Assembly: GCA_023014335.1 (NCBI GenBank)
Contig: JAECYW010000001.1
Coordinates: forward strand, 3,472,001-3,536,000
Length of the DNA: 64,000 nucleotides
Reading direction: 5' to 3'
Source: Galerina marginata
Taxonomy: Eukaryota > Basidiomycota > Agaricomycetes > Agaricales > Galerinaceae
Position 1 is the first letter of the stretch; every line of letters starts with the position of its first letter. Below the pieces are notes generated by a model that had not been told where the DNA came from, made no database searches, and worked only from the letters and a program-made list of their open reading frames with translations. This document shows positions 46,882 through 58,770 of the stretch, one piece after another. A program made the position numbers and the translations under genes.

Positions 46882-49800
46882 ATGGCAGAGGATAATCCAC
46901 AGAGTTCCAAGCAGTCCAAGTCCTCCAGCAGGTTTAACATCTTTAAACGGCCCTTTTCACCGGATCCTTCAAAAAAGAGCGAAGAACATTCTTCAAGGAG
47001 CAGGAGCCTGCTGCCGAAATTATTTTCCAAATCCCCCAGTTCGACACCCACCGAATCACCATCGTCTCTCCCATTGGCCTCTTCAACAGTGAATTCTCGT
47101 AGCGAGACTGCTTTGGGTAAGCACGCTATCACATCTTCGTTCATACTTCTTCCTAAACTAAATGTAGAATCATCTATTGCGACCACTCCAAGTGGTATGG
47201 GTCGACCTATCACCTCGCAGATGGCGTACTCACCCCAATCCTAGATCATCGCATGTTAGCGGCGTTACCTGAGGCATGGACACCAGCCAGTCCTTCAATA
47301 GTTCAAGGCGATTGATTGTCTGATGTTATCTCGTTCTTCAATCTGATTGACGCCTATAGATCAGCCCAAATCTTCAGCCCAGCAAGCCACACCCACGACT
47401 ACCTCCCTCGGTCAATCTCACGGTGAGAAGTCAGTTACATATTACGTCGATCGGGTATTTATATTCCATAACCTTCCTTAAGGACTGACCAGTAACCACC
47501 CGGAGAACGGTCAGACAGCGCCGAAGACTGGTTCAAGTACAAAAGATATCCTAAAGGTAACAGGAAGGTCTATTCTGACACTCGCAAAGAGGCTGCCAGA
47601 CATCGTAGACGGAAACCCAGTCAAAATAGTTCTGGGACTTGTGAAGATGATCGTCGAGATCCAACAGGTTCGGCGTGGTTCTTCACACTGCTCACCTCCT
47701 GACTATCGTCCCAGGCTGTAGAAGACAATATGGATGCCACTAAACGAAGGCTTAATTCGACGCGAGCTCAGCTGGAGATGCTGGAGAGGGAACTGAGTGG
47801 TTGGACACCGAAGACTGCTCAAGAAGGCCAATGTATAGACTGGTTCAAATCGTAAAGTTTTTTGGCTTCCCAGTGAGATTGAATTGACAACCGTATGATA
47901 ATTTAGTACCCTTAAAGGAGAATTGGATAAATTAATCGGGTTGAGCGAAGAGTGGCTTGTCAGGAAGGTCGCCGACTACGAGCAGGAGAAAAGATGTATC
48001 GCGGAAGTTTTCGAGCGCATCAATGAGGCTAGAGTGCAGTTTGAGGTGTGTGCCGTCTCTTCCTTTTCGCATCTCTCGTCCTAAATTTCGCGCGTCTATC
48101 TACTTGAATAGCTGGCAATCAGTATCAGGGTCTTCAAGAGTGTGTATGACATAGAGAAAGGGTTCATGGTTTGTATATCGCTTTTTTCAGGCATCTCATG
48201 GCTCACCGATCGGACAGAAACTCTTGCTCAAAGATCTCACACCTTCGAGGATTGCTGACCACAAATACCATTTAGAGAGTGAAGAAGAGCGGCGCGTGCG
48301 GCGCGAGGTATGCACGCCAGGAACCCGCGTCCGCATACTGGACGATATCGTTACTTGGGCTAAGAATACCTCACCAGAAAGCCCAAATGTCTACTGGCTC
48401 TTTGGTCAGGCCGGGTCAGGAAAGAGTACGATTGCATATAGTGTTGCTCGTCGCTTCGAGTTTGCTGATGATCCTAACGACACAATTATCTTGGGAGGAA
48501 ATTTCTTCTGCTCGCGACAGTTCGAGGAGGCTCGGCTTTCTAAATGTATTGTTCGTACGGTCGTGTATCACCTTGCGCTCAAATGCAGGGCATTCGCCGA
48601 CCAGCTCAGGGATGTGGATTTTGAAACTGTTGATCAGAACATCCGTGCCCAGCTTGAGGAGCTGCTCATTGCACCCTGGCAGGCATCCAAACCTCATCCA
48701 TTGAACACACCCCCGCAGTACCTTATCGTCATTGATGCCCTGGACGAGATTAACGGGACAGGTGGTTCCGATTTTTTACGGGTTCTCCTCGAGGTTATCG
48801 ACAAAAACGAAAACCGCCTACAAGGGCTCAAGTTTTTTGTCACAAGTCGGCCAGATCCAAAGCTTGTCATGCATGTGGATTCTCTCAAGTCGAAGCATCT
48901 TTACCGCCTTGAGCAAGTGCCCCCAGCCGAAGTGCAGTATGACATCAGGACATACCTGACAGCTGAACTCCCGCATTTTGCGAAGGGTGAAGAGAATCAG
49001 AATCAGATTGAAAATCTTGTAGTGCTGACAGACGGATTATTCATCTATGCCACCACCATTGTGAAGTACCTAGCAAGACATGGACTCTCGGAGCAGAAGA
49101 GCTTCTTGACAACACTCCTTGCTTCCTCCAACCCCTCCAACACATCTAATCTGCAATCATTGTCAACTGGGATGCCTTTCACATTGCTCGACACACTGTA
49201 TTCTCAAATCCTCAATGAAGCCTTTTGTGATTTCAGCCCAAAAGAGAATGGGTGGAAAGACCGGTGCAGCATCATACACACATTCCTCTGTACCGCTGAG
49301 CGGACATCAACCTCTGTTGTTGCCAACCTTCTCTTCACTTCGGACTACACCGACGTCGCGGAGAAACTCCTGTCAGACCTTCATGCCGTGCTCTACCGTG
49401 AACATGGCCGAGTCCTGGCTTACCACAAATCCTTTTCGGACTTCATATTCGATCAGAATCGATCAGGCAACTTTTGGTGCAATCAAGCGATGCACCACCG
49501 ACTTCTTGCCGATGCCTGCTTCAGGTGCATGAAGGATGGATTGCGCTTCAACATAGCAAATATCACTTCATCATTCATGATGGATGTAGATGACCTCATG
49601 CTTGCAGACACTGTCAAAGAAAACATCCCTCCTATTTTGAGCTATTCCTCCCGGAACTGGAGTTACCACCTCTCCGCTGCTGCATCAATCATCTCGGATG
49701 GTCTGCATGTCAGCATATCAGATTTCCTGCAACTTTGTGCATTATTCTGGATTGAGGCCATGAACCTCCTGGGTTTGCGCGGTCACTGCGGCTCGATGCT

Positions 49801-50429
49801 TCGAACAGTGCATGACTGGGTTATAAGTTCCCAGGCAAGTTTCTTGTTATTTGAATATACAGTGACTGACTTACTATGTCACTTAGGGCAGCTTGTCATT
49901 AGTGGAAGCACTCACTGAGGCCCGATCTTTTGCATTATATTTCAGTGGGAGTAGTGCTTCGTCATCAACCCCGCATCTTTACATCTCTGCACTGGCAACT
50001 TGGCCACAGAACTTGAATCCTTGTCGAGGTTGGAAGTCCCACTTTCCAAGAATTCCAGATTTCATTAACCTCTTGTTGGGTGGCACACTATTAATGACTT
50101 TAAACATGAATAGTTCAGTGAGGGCAATTGCAGTTTCGCCAAATGGAAGATGGATTGCCTCCAGCTCTGACAACAAATTGGTGCAGGTCTGGGATGCATT
50201 GACTGGCAATGAGTTGAAGGGCCATACAGATTCGGTCACATCAGTTGCATTTTCACCAGATGGCAAACAGATTGTCTCTGGCTCAGATGACGATTCAGTG
50301 AGGGTCTGGGATGCATCAACAGGCAACGAGTTGAAGGTGTTGAAGGGCCATACATATTTCGTCACATCAGTTGCATTTTCGCCAGATGGCAAACAGATCT
50401 GGATTGTCTCTGGCTTGCTCCAGAATTGA
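46882..50429 (+). CDS. NACHT-WD40 receptor (NLR-like), broken off in the second complete WD repeat
   Basis: Fungal STAND NTPase, the class that includes Podospora HET-E and other non-self recognition receptors. N-terminal exons (46882-47116, 47168-47194, near 47365-47422, 47493-47667, 47715-47830 or -47851, 47907-48045, 48112-48168) encode a Ser-rich start and a helical region. The 5' joins are partly tentative. Exon 48218-49834 holds the NACHT domain: Walker A GQAGSGKST, Walker B LIVIDALDEI and the FVTSRPDP sensor. An apparent GC-AG intron (49835-49886) leads to exon 49887-50429. That exon has the family link GSLSLVEALTEARSFA, then WD repeats. The frame runs into foreign sequence after VSG and stops. 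The remainder of the gene is at 52727-53323. Confidence 0.88.
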
Positions 50430-50849
50430 TCAAACGAGAGTTTAAAGAACATCAATATAATTGAAAGGATAGCTACATAGTACCATAAACTAAGCTAACC
50501 AATCCAATCCAAGACTTCCTCTCATGTTACTCTTGACTAGAGCTCATACATCGGTGTCATACCATAGTATTTAGCAAACTAGACAGATCTTAGACCTGCG
50601 AAATACCGAGCACATCAGCAACCGGTCAATAAATATAATAACATGACTTACAGCACTCACATCAGTGACCAAGGGCTATATATCGAGGTCTGTACAATCT
50701 AGAAGAACTTACATATTTGCGGCAGAGAGTGATGTTGACACTGAACGACAAGATTCTTGAGGATATCAAAACATTCTAATAGTAACGTATGACTTACATG
50801 GCTGGCGAATAGAACTGCGAAGCACGGAGCACGATGACGCGATGAAATG

Positions 50850-51310
50850 TTACGCGAACCGCGGTACGATTGGGCTCGCAGTGTGGGTGGGAAGCGCATT
50901 CGCATTGCAAGCGTACGGCCAATGCGGATGGCTGGCTTACACAGTTGTCAGTGAGGCTTGGCGGGTGCGGGGCACGGGCTTACGGGGTCCATTCGCAGGG
51001 GGGATCGCGCCGCGGACTGGCTACATGGCACGGCTGGTATGCGCGGCATCAGTTAGGCTAGGTGGGGAGGTAGAAGGGGCTTACACGTTCGGTTCGCGGG
51101 GAATCCATATGCTGGGCAGGCGCACTACAAACACTAGTGTGTTGCGTGAAGGGTTCGCGGACATTTGCGAGGCAGGCGGTTGGGGTGCGCGGCTGGGGTG
51201 CGTGGCGTCACTTGTGCAAGGTAGGGAGGTGGTGGGGGCTTACGGAGCCTGGGCGTGCGTGCTACGTGGCATGGCTCGCGAAGAACTGAGCGCGTTAGAT
51301 ATTAGTTAAG
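50850..51310. repeat. GC-rich block of diverged tandem units
   Basis: Units of about 160 bp resemble each other: 51028-51084 aligns with 51185-51243, both running through CGGCTGG, then GGGAGGT and ending GGGCTTAC. Further GGCTTAC copies occur at about 50934 and 50977. The open plus-strand frame over this block (50842-51309) seems a by-product of composition. Confidence 0.55.
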
Positions 51311-52554
51311 AACAGCAATGAAAAACTTACCGGGCCCGTGAATGAACACCTCAACAATGTGCCCGTGTGTCAACTATGCAGACCATGTCGAGGGCCAGGG
51401 GGTGACGTGTCTTGATCAGAGACCAGAGCGATTGCGGTCGAAGGCAGAAAGGTAATAAAGACGAGGGGGCGAAGGACGAGGAGGTGGTGGAACGAGTTCA
51501 AGTTGAGTTCCATTGATTTCTCACCGTTCACGGTTCAACTACAATCAACAACGTCACGTGTGTCGGAGTTTGAACTGACTTTAACATTTCTGGCGCAAAC
51601 TCCCTCTCGTCTCTCGAGCTTGCGACTGCACTTCAAGCACTCAACTAGGTTCAGGCTGCTGCGGATCCTCTACTTTCAACACCACACACCGACCAGCGGA
51701 TGCCGCCACTCGCACCTACATGGCGCCTTCCTACCAAAACTTCGGCCATGACCCCTGCGATCTCCGTCTGCATTTCGACGACCAAGGCTTATCTGCTGCA
51801 CAGAGCGGTCGTAACGTCATGATGCCACATCCACCAGCAGATGCCGACACTCTCGCAACACTGGCACACCCCCCGCCATAGCTGCGGGGGCCATTGGTGC
51901 GTGGTCAATTAACCAATTCGACGTAGCTGATCTTTTCCAATCCCATTTTGGCAGAAACAAGGCTGGCGTCTGAGAGGACCCCTGTCGTTTACGCTTGTAT
52001 GACGGACGTCGACAGTTTTGGGGTCAGCGAGAGCAGAGGAACGCGATGAAAGACGTGAGGTACGTGAGCTATTAGTACCACACCAAGCCTGCTAACTCTT
52101 CGCTCTCGCAGAATCCACATGTCAAGACACTAGCATTGTTGACTCGATTGGAACCATCCCTTTTCCGTCGTCTCCAGCGCAGTGTTCGTTTGGCAGCACC
52201 TTTGGATGCAACGCACCGGCCGCTGCTTACCTCCTTTCCGCGACTCATCTCTTATCACGACATTTTTGACTCCGTCCTCTTTGACTGTCGTTGATGCAGC
52301 TATATTATCCGCTGTCAATGCACCTCTTCCCCTTCTGCATTGGTGACATTGATGCAAGTGGTGGCTACACGGTGCGTGTCCGACATGGTGCTACTGCCCC
52401 TGGCTCCATGTCTTCGTATTTAAGTAATTTACCTGAGGTTCCCTGTAACTTAGTAAGTAGTGAATTTGTCAATACAAAAATATGCTTATGAACATCTCCT
52501 ACGAACTGAGAATGTCAAAATAAGGACAGCCCGAAACAGTCGTCTCTAATCTAG

Positions 52555-52703
52555 GCTGATTTACGGGGGATAAGTAATAAGTAAGTGACGAGCCACTAAT
52601 TGACAACTAATCAGAAGTTTATACAAGCTGATTTGCGGAAATAAGTGGAAGTCAGCTTGCCCTCTACTTACCGACACTGATCTCAACTTATTTCTGCAGA
52701 TAA
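52555..52703. repeat. Short foldback with direct repeat at the right edge of the insert
   Basis: Arms ATTTGCGGAAATAAG (52631-52645) and CTTATTTCTGCAGAT (52687-52701) are imperfect reverse complements, 13 of 15 matching, around a 41-bp loop. A related direct copy, GCTGATTTACGGGGGATAAG, is at 52555-52574. It may be the terminal part of a small MITE-like element. Confidence 0.5.
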
Positions 52704-52726
52704 GCAAATGGGGTTTTTCCTGATGA

Positions 52727-53323
52727 GGCAATGAGTTGAAGGTGTTGAAGGGCCATACAGATTTGGTCACATCGGTTGCATTTTTGCCAGATGGCAAACA
52801 GATTGTCTCTGGCTCAGACGACAAATCAGTGAGGGTCTGGGATGCATCAACAGACAACAAGTTGAAGGTGTTGGAAGGCCATACATATTTGGTCACATCA
52901 GTTGCATTTTCGCCAGATGGCAAACAGATTGTCTCTGGCTCAAACGACAAATCAGTGAGGGTCTGGGATGCATCAACAGGCAACGAGTTGAAGGTGTTGA
53001 AGGGCCATACAGATTGGGTCACATCGGTTGCATTTTTGCCAGATGGCAAACAGATTGTCTCTGGTTCAGACAACAATTTTGTAAATGTCTGGCATTTTGC
53101 ATCTCAGTACACCCGCGAGACGATATCCGATTCCAGTCAGACTGAAAAATACACTGGGTGGCTTCTCTCCCCTGATGGCCAACACCGTCTTATGTTTGTG
53201 GCCCCCGAGTTGCTCCTTCCTGATGCTTCCAACATTCTTACTATCCCGCGCACTGCCTGTTCCTCTGTTGACTTTGCACATTCAGCCCTTGGCCCCCAAT
53301 GGAACCAGTGTTACCGTTTGTAA
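52727..53323 (+). pseudogene. 3' part of the NACHT-WD40 gene, separated from its start
   Basis: Starts within a WD repeat (NELKVLK) and holds three further 42-residue repeats, then an ordinary C-terminus: [43 protein letters not shown] and [11 protein letters not shown], followed by a stop at 53323. This tail is the usual end of agaricomycete NACHT-WD40 proteins, so it is the true 3' end of the gene at 46882. No own promoter or start is evident. The only in-frame Met candidates are internal. Unless a transcript splices out the 2.3 kb between, the receptor is disabled. Confidence 0.82.
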
Positions 53324-54580
53324 TGTCCACTTTGTTTATTATCCCCCTAACACTCTTATCATTGGAATAACAATCTGATTTGTACATTCATCATTCATCC
53401 CAAGTTCCCAACCCTTCATACTTGCTTCCTACTTTCCTCCTCTGCGCAAATCGGCCATCATGATGTTATAAATTATAATGCAGTGTAATGCACCTTACAT
53501 TTAAATTTGACTTGAATGCCCATTGCCCACTCTACATTCCGCCAAAGTCTATGCCCGTCATTTTATCTTCAAAGGAGAAAGCACTACAATGATTAACTTG
53601 AAATATGGAAACCGGGACTGTCAAGCTATCTTTAGGGCGTCAGAACCTCAGATACTCGTTGAAAGGGTAGGACACCCTAGTTCTCAGTACTGTGGGCAAC
53701 CAATATGGTACAGGACTGAGGACTCGGTAGATGGATTGTCTAGACCTTATAAAAAATGTCCCGGAATATGAATTTGAGCGATCTTACTACAGAACTCGCT
53801 CACCTGGGAAGGAAAGTCATTGACAGTGGCTTGCTATTACAACCTGACAGGGGAATTTCCAGAGTTACACACTCGAAAATTGACCTGTAGATCAGGTTAC
53901 TTCGCTGAGCGAAGTTGAGGAATATGCCCTATACGGCTTCGCGTGACGGCAAGATCGAGGAAGAGAAAATGAGAGGGCCTAGAGGCCGTACCCGTCAGTA
54001 CTGAGTACTCAGCCTTCTCGTTATTGTGTTCGAAGGGCGAGTGTCAACGAAAAGACTGTTGGTCCAGGTATTAGATGAGCAAACCAAAATTATTTGCCTT
54101 GACGTTGTGGTTGACTGCAAGGGGAATTGGGCACAACGGTGTGTTGGTTGCTATTTTTAGGCGCGTCTTACACAAGCTTCAACCTGGAATCGTCTCGACC
54201 TCTTTCCGAGTCGGGTTCTGATTCTCCGTTGTCAGATGAACACGGCGCTTGTCCTACAAGACGATTGCCCAGACCCGCCAGAGCCCCTTGGCCCGCCCAT
54301 ATTCCCCGCTTTATCAGCCGCACCCATCAACATCCAGACCAACCGAGGCCCACTTCCCTATCTTATCGTACATCTTCACGCAATAATTTCGCCGTCGAAC
54401 AACAGGTAGAATTTTCCGCCCTCTTCACTTACTGGAACTTTCGCTTATCGATACCCAAAGCCCAGCAAGATGGCGTCTTCCTCGCGGTTTAAATACGGCG
54501 CGTTGCTCAGACGTTCATGTCCAGACAATACCTGCTTTTCAAGCTAACAGCGCTTTCAACTTCAACAACTTCAACTTACA
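53324..54580. other. Intergenic region, no supported gene
   Basis: 1.26 kb with short frames only. A small perfect hairpin, CTTCGCTGAGCGAAG, lies near 53910. The last 200 bp before 54581 are AC- and CT-rich with runs of TTCAAC, typical of a fungal 5' UTR for the acetate transporter. Confidence 0.45.
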
Positions 54581-55489
54581 ATGTCGAAGTCAAAGAACCA
54601 GAAGGAGGCCCAACTCGAGTTCCACAGTCCCGCATCTTCCGAACTCCATCCCTCGACGATGCAATGGGCTCCTTCGAAGATAGCGAACCCTAATCCAGCG
54701 TAAGCATCCTCTTCTCTGCTATTTTCGTTAACACACAGCTGACTTACCTATCCCTTATGACCAGCGGAATATTCGCGTTCGCATCAACGACGTTCATCCT
54801 CTCCATGTTCAACGTCAACACGCGCGGCGTGCACACTCCCAACGTCGTCGTTGGGATGGCCATTTTCGCCGGCGGCCTCTTGCAGTTCATCGCGGGGATG
54901 TGGCAGTTCCCGAGAGGAGACGTGTTCGGCGCTACAGGTGTGTTCCTTCCGTTCCAATGGGACTTTTTGCTGACGCGGTTGCTTTTTTTTGACAGTTTTT
55001 TCATCTTATGGGACGTTCTGGATGTCGTATTCGACGATTATGATCCCAGGGACTGGAATTCTCGCATCGTATTCCGATCCACGAGAGTTCGCGAATGCGA
55101 TGGGCATTTACCTCATCACTTGGTTCGCAGTGACTGTCATGTTCATGTACGTCTATCTATTCACTAATTTACATTACCTTCCCCACTGAACGATTTTCAT
55201 AGCCTACCTACTATTCGGCGAAACCTCTCTTTCACGATTCTTCTCTCAGTCCTGTCAATCGCCTTTCTCTGCTTGGCTGTAGGAGAGTTTACTGGAAAGA
55301 CCTCGTATGCCCAGTGTCAATTTATTTATCTTCTCCTATTTCTGACGTTTTTGGTCATGCAGACTAACAAAAGGAGGAGGCGTCGCGGGAATTATCACAG
55401 CCATTATTGCATACTACGTTGCCGTCAGCGAAACCCTCGCTGCGGAAAGGAGTCCAATACTGAAATTGCCTCAAGGTGTTTGGGTTTAA
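54581..55489 (+). CDS. Acetate/succinate transporter, GPR1/FUN34/SatP (AceTr) family
   Basis: Six-helix carboxylate transporter of the plasma membrane. Exons 54581-54699, 54765-54937, 54996-55146, 55203-55304 and 55363-55489 give 223 aa, the usual size. The family motif before helix 1 is present as NPNPAGIFAFAST. Helices then follow: GVHTPNVVVGMAIFAGGLLQF with a downstream QFPRGDVFGAT, SYGTFWMSYSTIMIPG, NAMGIYLITWFAVTVMF, SFTILLSVLSIAFLCLAVG, and GGGVAGIITAIIAYYVAVSE. The end is short (LPQGVWV). In yeasts such proteins move acetate or ammonia-linked signals. The exact substrate is not readable. Confidence 0.93.
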
Positions 55490-55976
55490 TCTTGTTCCGG
55501 CCTTTTTGTTGCGATTTTTTCTTTCTTTTGGATTTTATGGGCTGTATTGGATAGATTGTGGCTACCTTGGTTCTTCAGTAGACCGTTAGAACATCCGACG
55601 ATAGTGGATATGTATATATATACTAATGGGCTCAGCATTGCTTGTTATAAATTGACTTTGCGATACACAAGATCTCATACTCTTACCCTCCAGGTGCTGT
55701 TTGACTACATACAGTCATAAGCAATAGCAACACGATTAAATTGTCAACAAGTTTTTGATCTCGGTATAAATGTTACTGAATGGTCCATCCCAAATACCCC
55801 AAATAGTCTCGTAAGAAAAGGATAGGTGGATACAGAACTTATTAACAATAGGGTATAAAGTACGACCAACGCATGTAGATGTAGAAAAGGTCTAGGTTCG
55901 ATCATAGAAAAGCAAAAGAATGTCAGGATTGTCCACTTACAGAAAAAGTCTCTAGATAAGTAAGTAAATAAGCACA

Positions 55977-57532
55977 TCAAAGCATAAGCACAGTCGTGAA
56001 TATCAAGAAAACGAATGTGAGGATCCCGAAGGACGCATGAGGGTTTGAAAGAGCGGCAGACGACGTTGTCGTCGGGGACGGCGAGGGAGGCGTCACGATG
56101 GTGGAAGTCGTCACGACGACGACGACGTTCGAGCTTGTGGGGGGGCTCGGAGGGCTTGGAGGTGCTGAAGACGGGACTAAGGAAGCAGTGGTGTCGGACT
56201 GGTAGGCGCGGATGTATCGGATTTCCCAGTAGGCGTTGGCGTAGTTGGCTCCTGACCCGATAATGTTATCGTTGACCTGCAGCAAAATATTAATTTTGTT
56301 GTTTTGTGATACCCCAAAGTGAGAATAGAATAGAATACGCACGCAGCTATTGGTAGGCGTGTGACATGTTGAGCTGTAAATACTTGGAACTCCAGCCCTA
56401 GAAGGAAAGGAGTCAGACCTACGCGAGGGTGAATCGCTGTTGAACGTACCACACGCCACAAAGGGTGGTCAGTAATACCAGGTTCTGCGGCGGGAAGAAG
56501 TGGTCGATATTGCAGCCAGCCGTTGGGTACGCAGCTGTCGGAAGCCCCCATGTGGAAATGTCCATCGCGGAACTCGACGTGGCATTCTTGAGGTTATCAG
56601 GTAATTCTGCTCTCTGAACAATAAAATTAGCTGGTTATCCAAGAACTCAGAGATGACCAAGAAGACAAACCCCGAAGAACCAGGAGTTGATCCCAGAAGA
56701 TTCTATCTGAACAGCATACACTCCTCCGCCCGCCTGGGCGAAACCGGGCCCGAAGCTGTTGGGCTTGTTCTCCGCGACGATGCAGCCTTGGTCCGTACCG
56801 CAGTCCTTTTCCAGCGTCGTGCCCGACTGCGCGGGGTTGGGAGATTGGAAGCACCCTGCTGACCGGTTGGTGTGCAGCGCGACTTGGTTGTGGTCCATGC
56901 CATTGATGGCTTCGATGATGTCGATTTCTCCAGCTCCCGGCCATTCTTCTTCGATCCCGTAAGTCCAGAAAGAAGGCCAGACCTGCGAGGGGGTTTTCAG
57001 TCACACGATAAGATTTAATTTTGGGAGAAGATAATACGCACCGAGCAGCCGTAGGGAATGTGGACTGCGTCTATGATTATCAGAGAACCGACACCGTAGC
57101 TGTCCAATGAGGTGAGGCGAATCTATTTCGAGGAGAACCATGAGGTCGAGCTACAAGAAGCCATGGTGAGAGGTCCGCGCTCACTGAATCCCTGTTCACA
57201 AGAGGTGCAGGCAGGATGGTCGTGGTGTTGTCCACCTTTATGACAGCATTCCCTGCGCCGTTGATGAACGTTAAGCCTCTCGCCGTTGCATTCTCCTTGT
57301 CCTGGAACGTCACATTTCCTAAATTCGCGATGTTGAAAAAATCAGCTAATCCGAATGATAAGCCTGATTACAGCTGGCACGCACCCCAAGTCGTGTTATC
57401 TACATTCCCGTAGTACGCCCATCTGTCGAAAAATGTCGCGCCTGCGTGCTCGCGAATGGGACTGTAGGCCGCAGAGACGTGGCCGAAGAGCCATGCGAGG
57501 CCAAAGACGATGCACCACCGGAGGTCCTGCAT
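55977..57532 (-). CDS. GPI-type GH16 glucanase/transglycosylase-like protein
   Basis: Secreted cell-wall enzyme of glycoside hydrolase family 16. Exons 57532-57385, 57318-57185, 57122-57042, 56982-56671, 56613-56450, 56397-56343 and 56276-55977 give 397 aa. A signal peptide (CIVFGLAWLFGHVSA) is followed by FFDRWAYYGNVDNTTWG. The catalytic motif is GEIDIIEAING (E-x-D-x-x-E), preceded by VWPSFWTYG and followed by MDHNQVALHTN. Eight or more Cys and several Asn-X-Ser/Thr sites fit secretion. The C-terminus is a Ser/Pro/Thr-rich linker ending in a hydrophobic segment (GILTFVFLIFTTVLML) with no charged tail, the layout of a GPI-anchor signal. It probably acts on beta-1,3/1,6-glucan; substrate is inferred. 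Confidence 0.93.
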
Positions 57533-58770
57533 TTCGTACCGGGAGACGGTGGAGGAAAGAGAACAAGACGGCAACCGATGAAAACCATGCTTCGCAGAAA
57601 GCTGTCGCGATGTTTGGGAATGAGATGGGACAACAGGGGATCAATTTTCTGCCTAAATTGAGGTTCTCCGGATTCAGCCTCCCCGCTGTCAGCGCAATCT
57701 GAGCCATTGCTTGGGACATCGGGGTCGTCCGTGGTCGAGGCGCACAAGCTGGTCGACCTTTTTTTCACTGGCAATTATCGCTTTTATTTCGTTGGGCAGC
57801 GCGTCGGGGTCAAGGCAGTTCCAAGGGATTAACTTTGCAAGTCTGAATGCAAGACTATTTTTTAATTATGGGGGGCACGGAAATGAGAGGGTTTGACCAC
57901 AAACTATGCTCTCGGTCGCCATTGGAGAATACAAACTGCTGAGCACTGGTTCCAACCGAATTTCAGAGGATTTGTCGACCCCTCCTCCTATGAATCTGCA
58001 ACCCTTCAGACGTGATTTGGTCCAGTCCGAAGCAGTGAGCAAGTGGAACAACAAGAGGTCAATTTAATTTACAATTTGGATGTGCACGTCCCGTGAGATA
58101 AAAAATTTAATGTGATCTGTTTCCGTGTAGCAGGCGAGTGTTGGGCGAGTGTGATGGGCAATGGGAAGAAAGAAAAACGGAAAGATAAATAAAATAGGTA
58201 ACCGGAGAGATGTAGTTCTGTAGAAGATGGATAGGTGGATGGAATGAAAATCTGGAGTATGTACAAGCAGGATCTGAAATAACAGGTGATGAAGTGGAGA
58301 TGGCCCGAAGATGCAAGGGAGAAAATTTAAAGGAGATGCAGTGGATAGAGAGAAGGGATGACAGATAGTACAACAAAAGAGAAAGCTAAAAACAAGTGTA
58401 CACGATGAGAGACCAAGGAACCTGGGTACAAGAAAAAAGAAAAGGTCGTGAATCTGCGTAGCGTTTAGACTGTGTAAGAGAGAGAGAAATTACAGAACCA
58501 AAAAAAAGACATGCGGACGTCTATCGAAATGTTGGATGAGCGAGTTAAAGAGGAATGTTTGACATGCAGACTGTCTGTCGATGTATAAACCTGATAGCAG
58601 ATCCCTGTGTATGACGGCGGGGCGAGATGAGTTGCCAGTTTAAATATCGAAAAATACCCTCCTTGGAAATTCTTCCGGCTAGACTTCGTGTTTCATGATT
58701 CCAACTTTGCTTTGATCTCCTGGAGGAAATGGCGATAGAACAAGGTGGATGGGCGAAATCCTCAAATACT
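57533..58770. other. Intergenic region, no supported gene
   Basis: 1.24 kb. Frames on either strand are short and lack domains. The section 58360-58520 is purine rich and AT rich, and probably belongs to the 3' UTR of the gene at 58771. Confidence 0.45.

Larger units (their letters stand above)
50416..52726. mobile_element. About 2.3 kb of foreign DNA splitting the NACHT-WD40 gene
   Basis: WD homology stops at the GGCT at 50412-50415 and resumes at the GGCAA at 52727. About 40 bp of one repeat is missing between them. Inside I find no transposase, reverse transcriptase or helicase frame. The insert has three parts: an AT-rich left third (50416-50830), a GC-rich repetitive block (about 50850-51310), and a mixed right part ending in a short inverted repeat. 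I cannot assign a transposon class; a non-autonomous element or nested remnants are both possible. Confidence 0.6.
50119..53097 (+). repeat. 126-bp WD40 repeat array, split in two blocks
   Basis: The GGCCAT that opens each repeat occurs at 50220 and 50346 in the first block, and at 52751, 52877 and 53003 in the second: exactly 126 bp (42 residues) apart. Repeats are nearly identical at the DNA level. Differences cluster at the two residues after GHT (DS, YF, DL, YL, DW) and at the residues after VSGS (DDD, DDK, NDK, DNN). A diverged first repeat starts near 50119. Confidence 0.92.

Noticed and set aside
50842..51309. 155-codon Gly/Arg-rich frame as a gene
   Set aside because: Arises in a GC-rich repetitive block within the insert, where few stop codons are expected.
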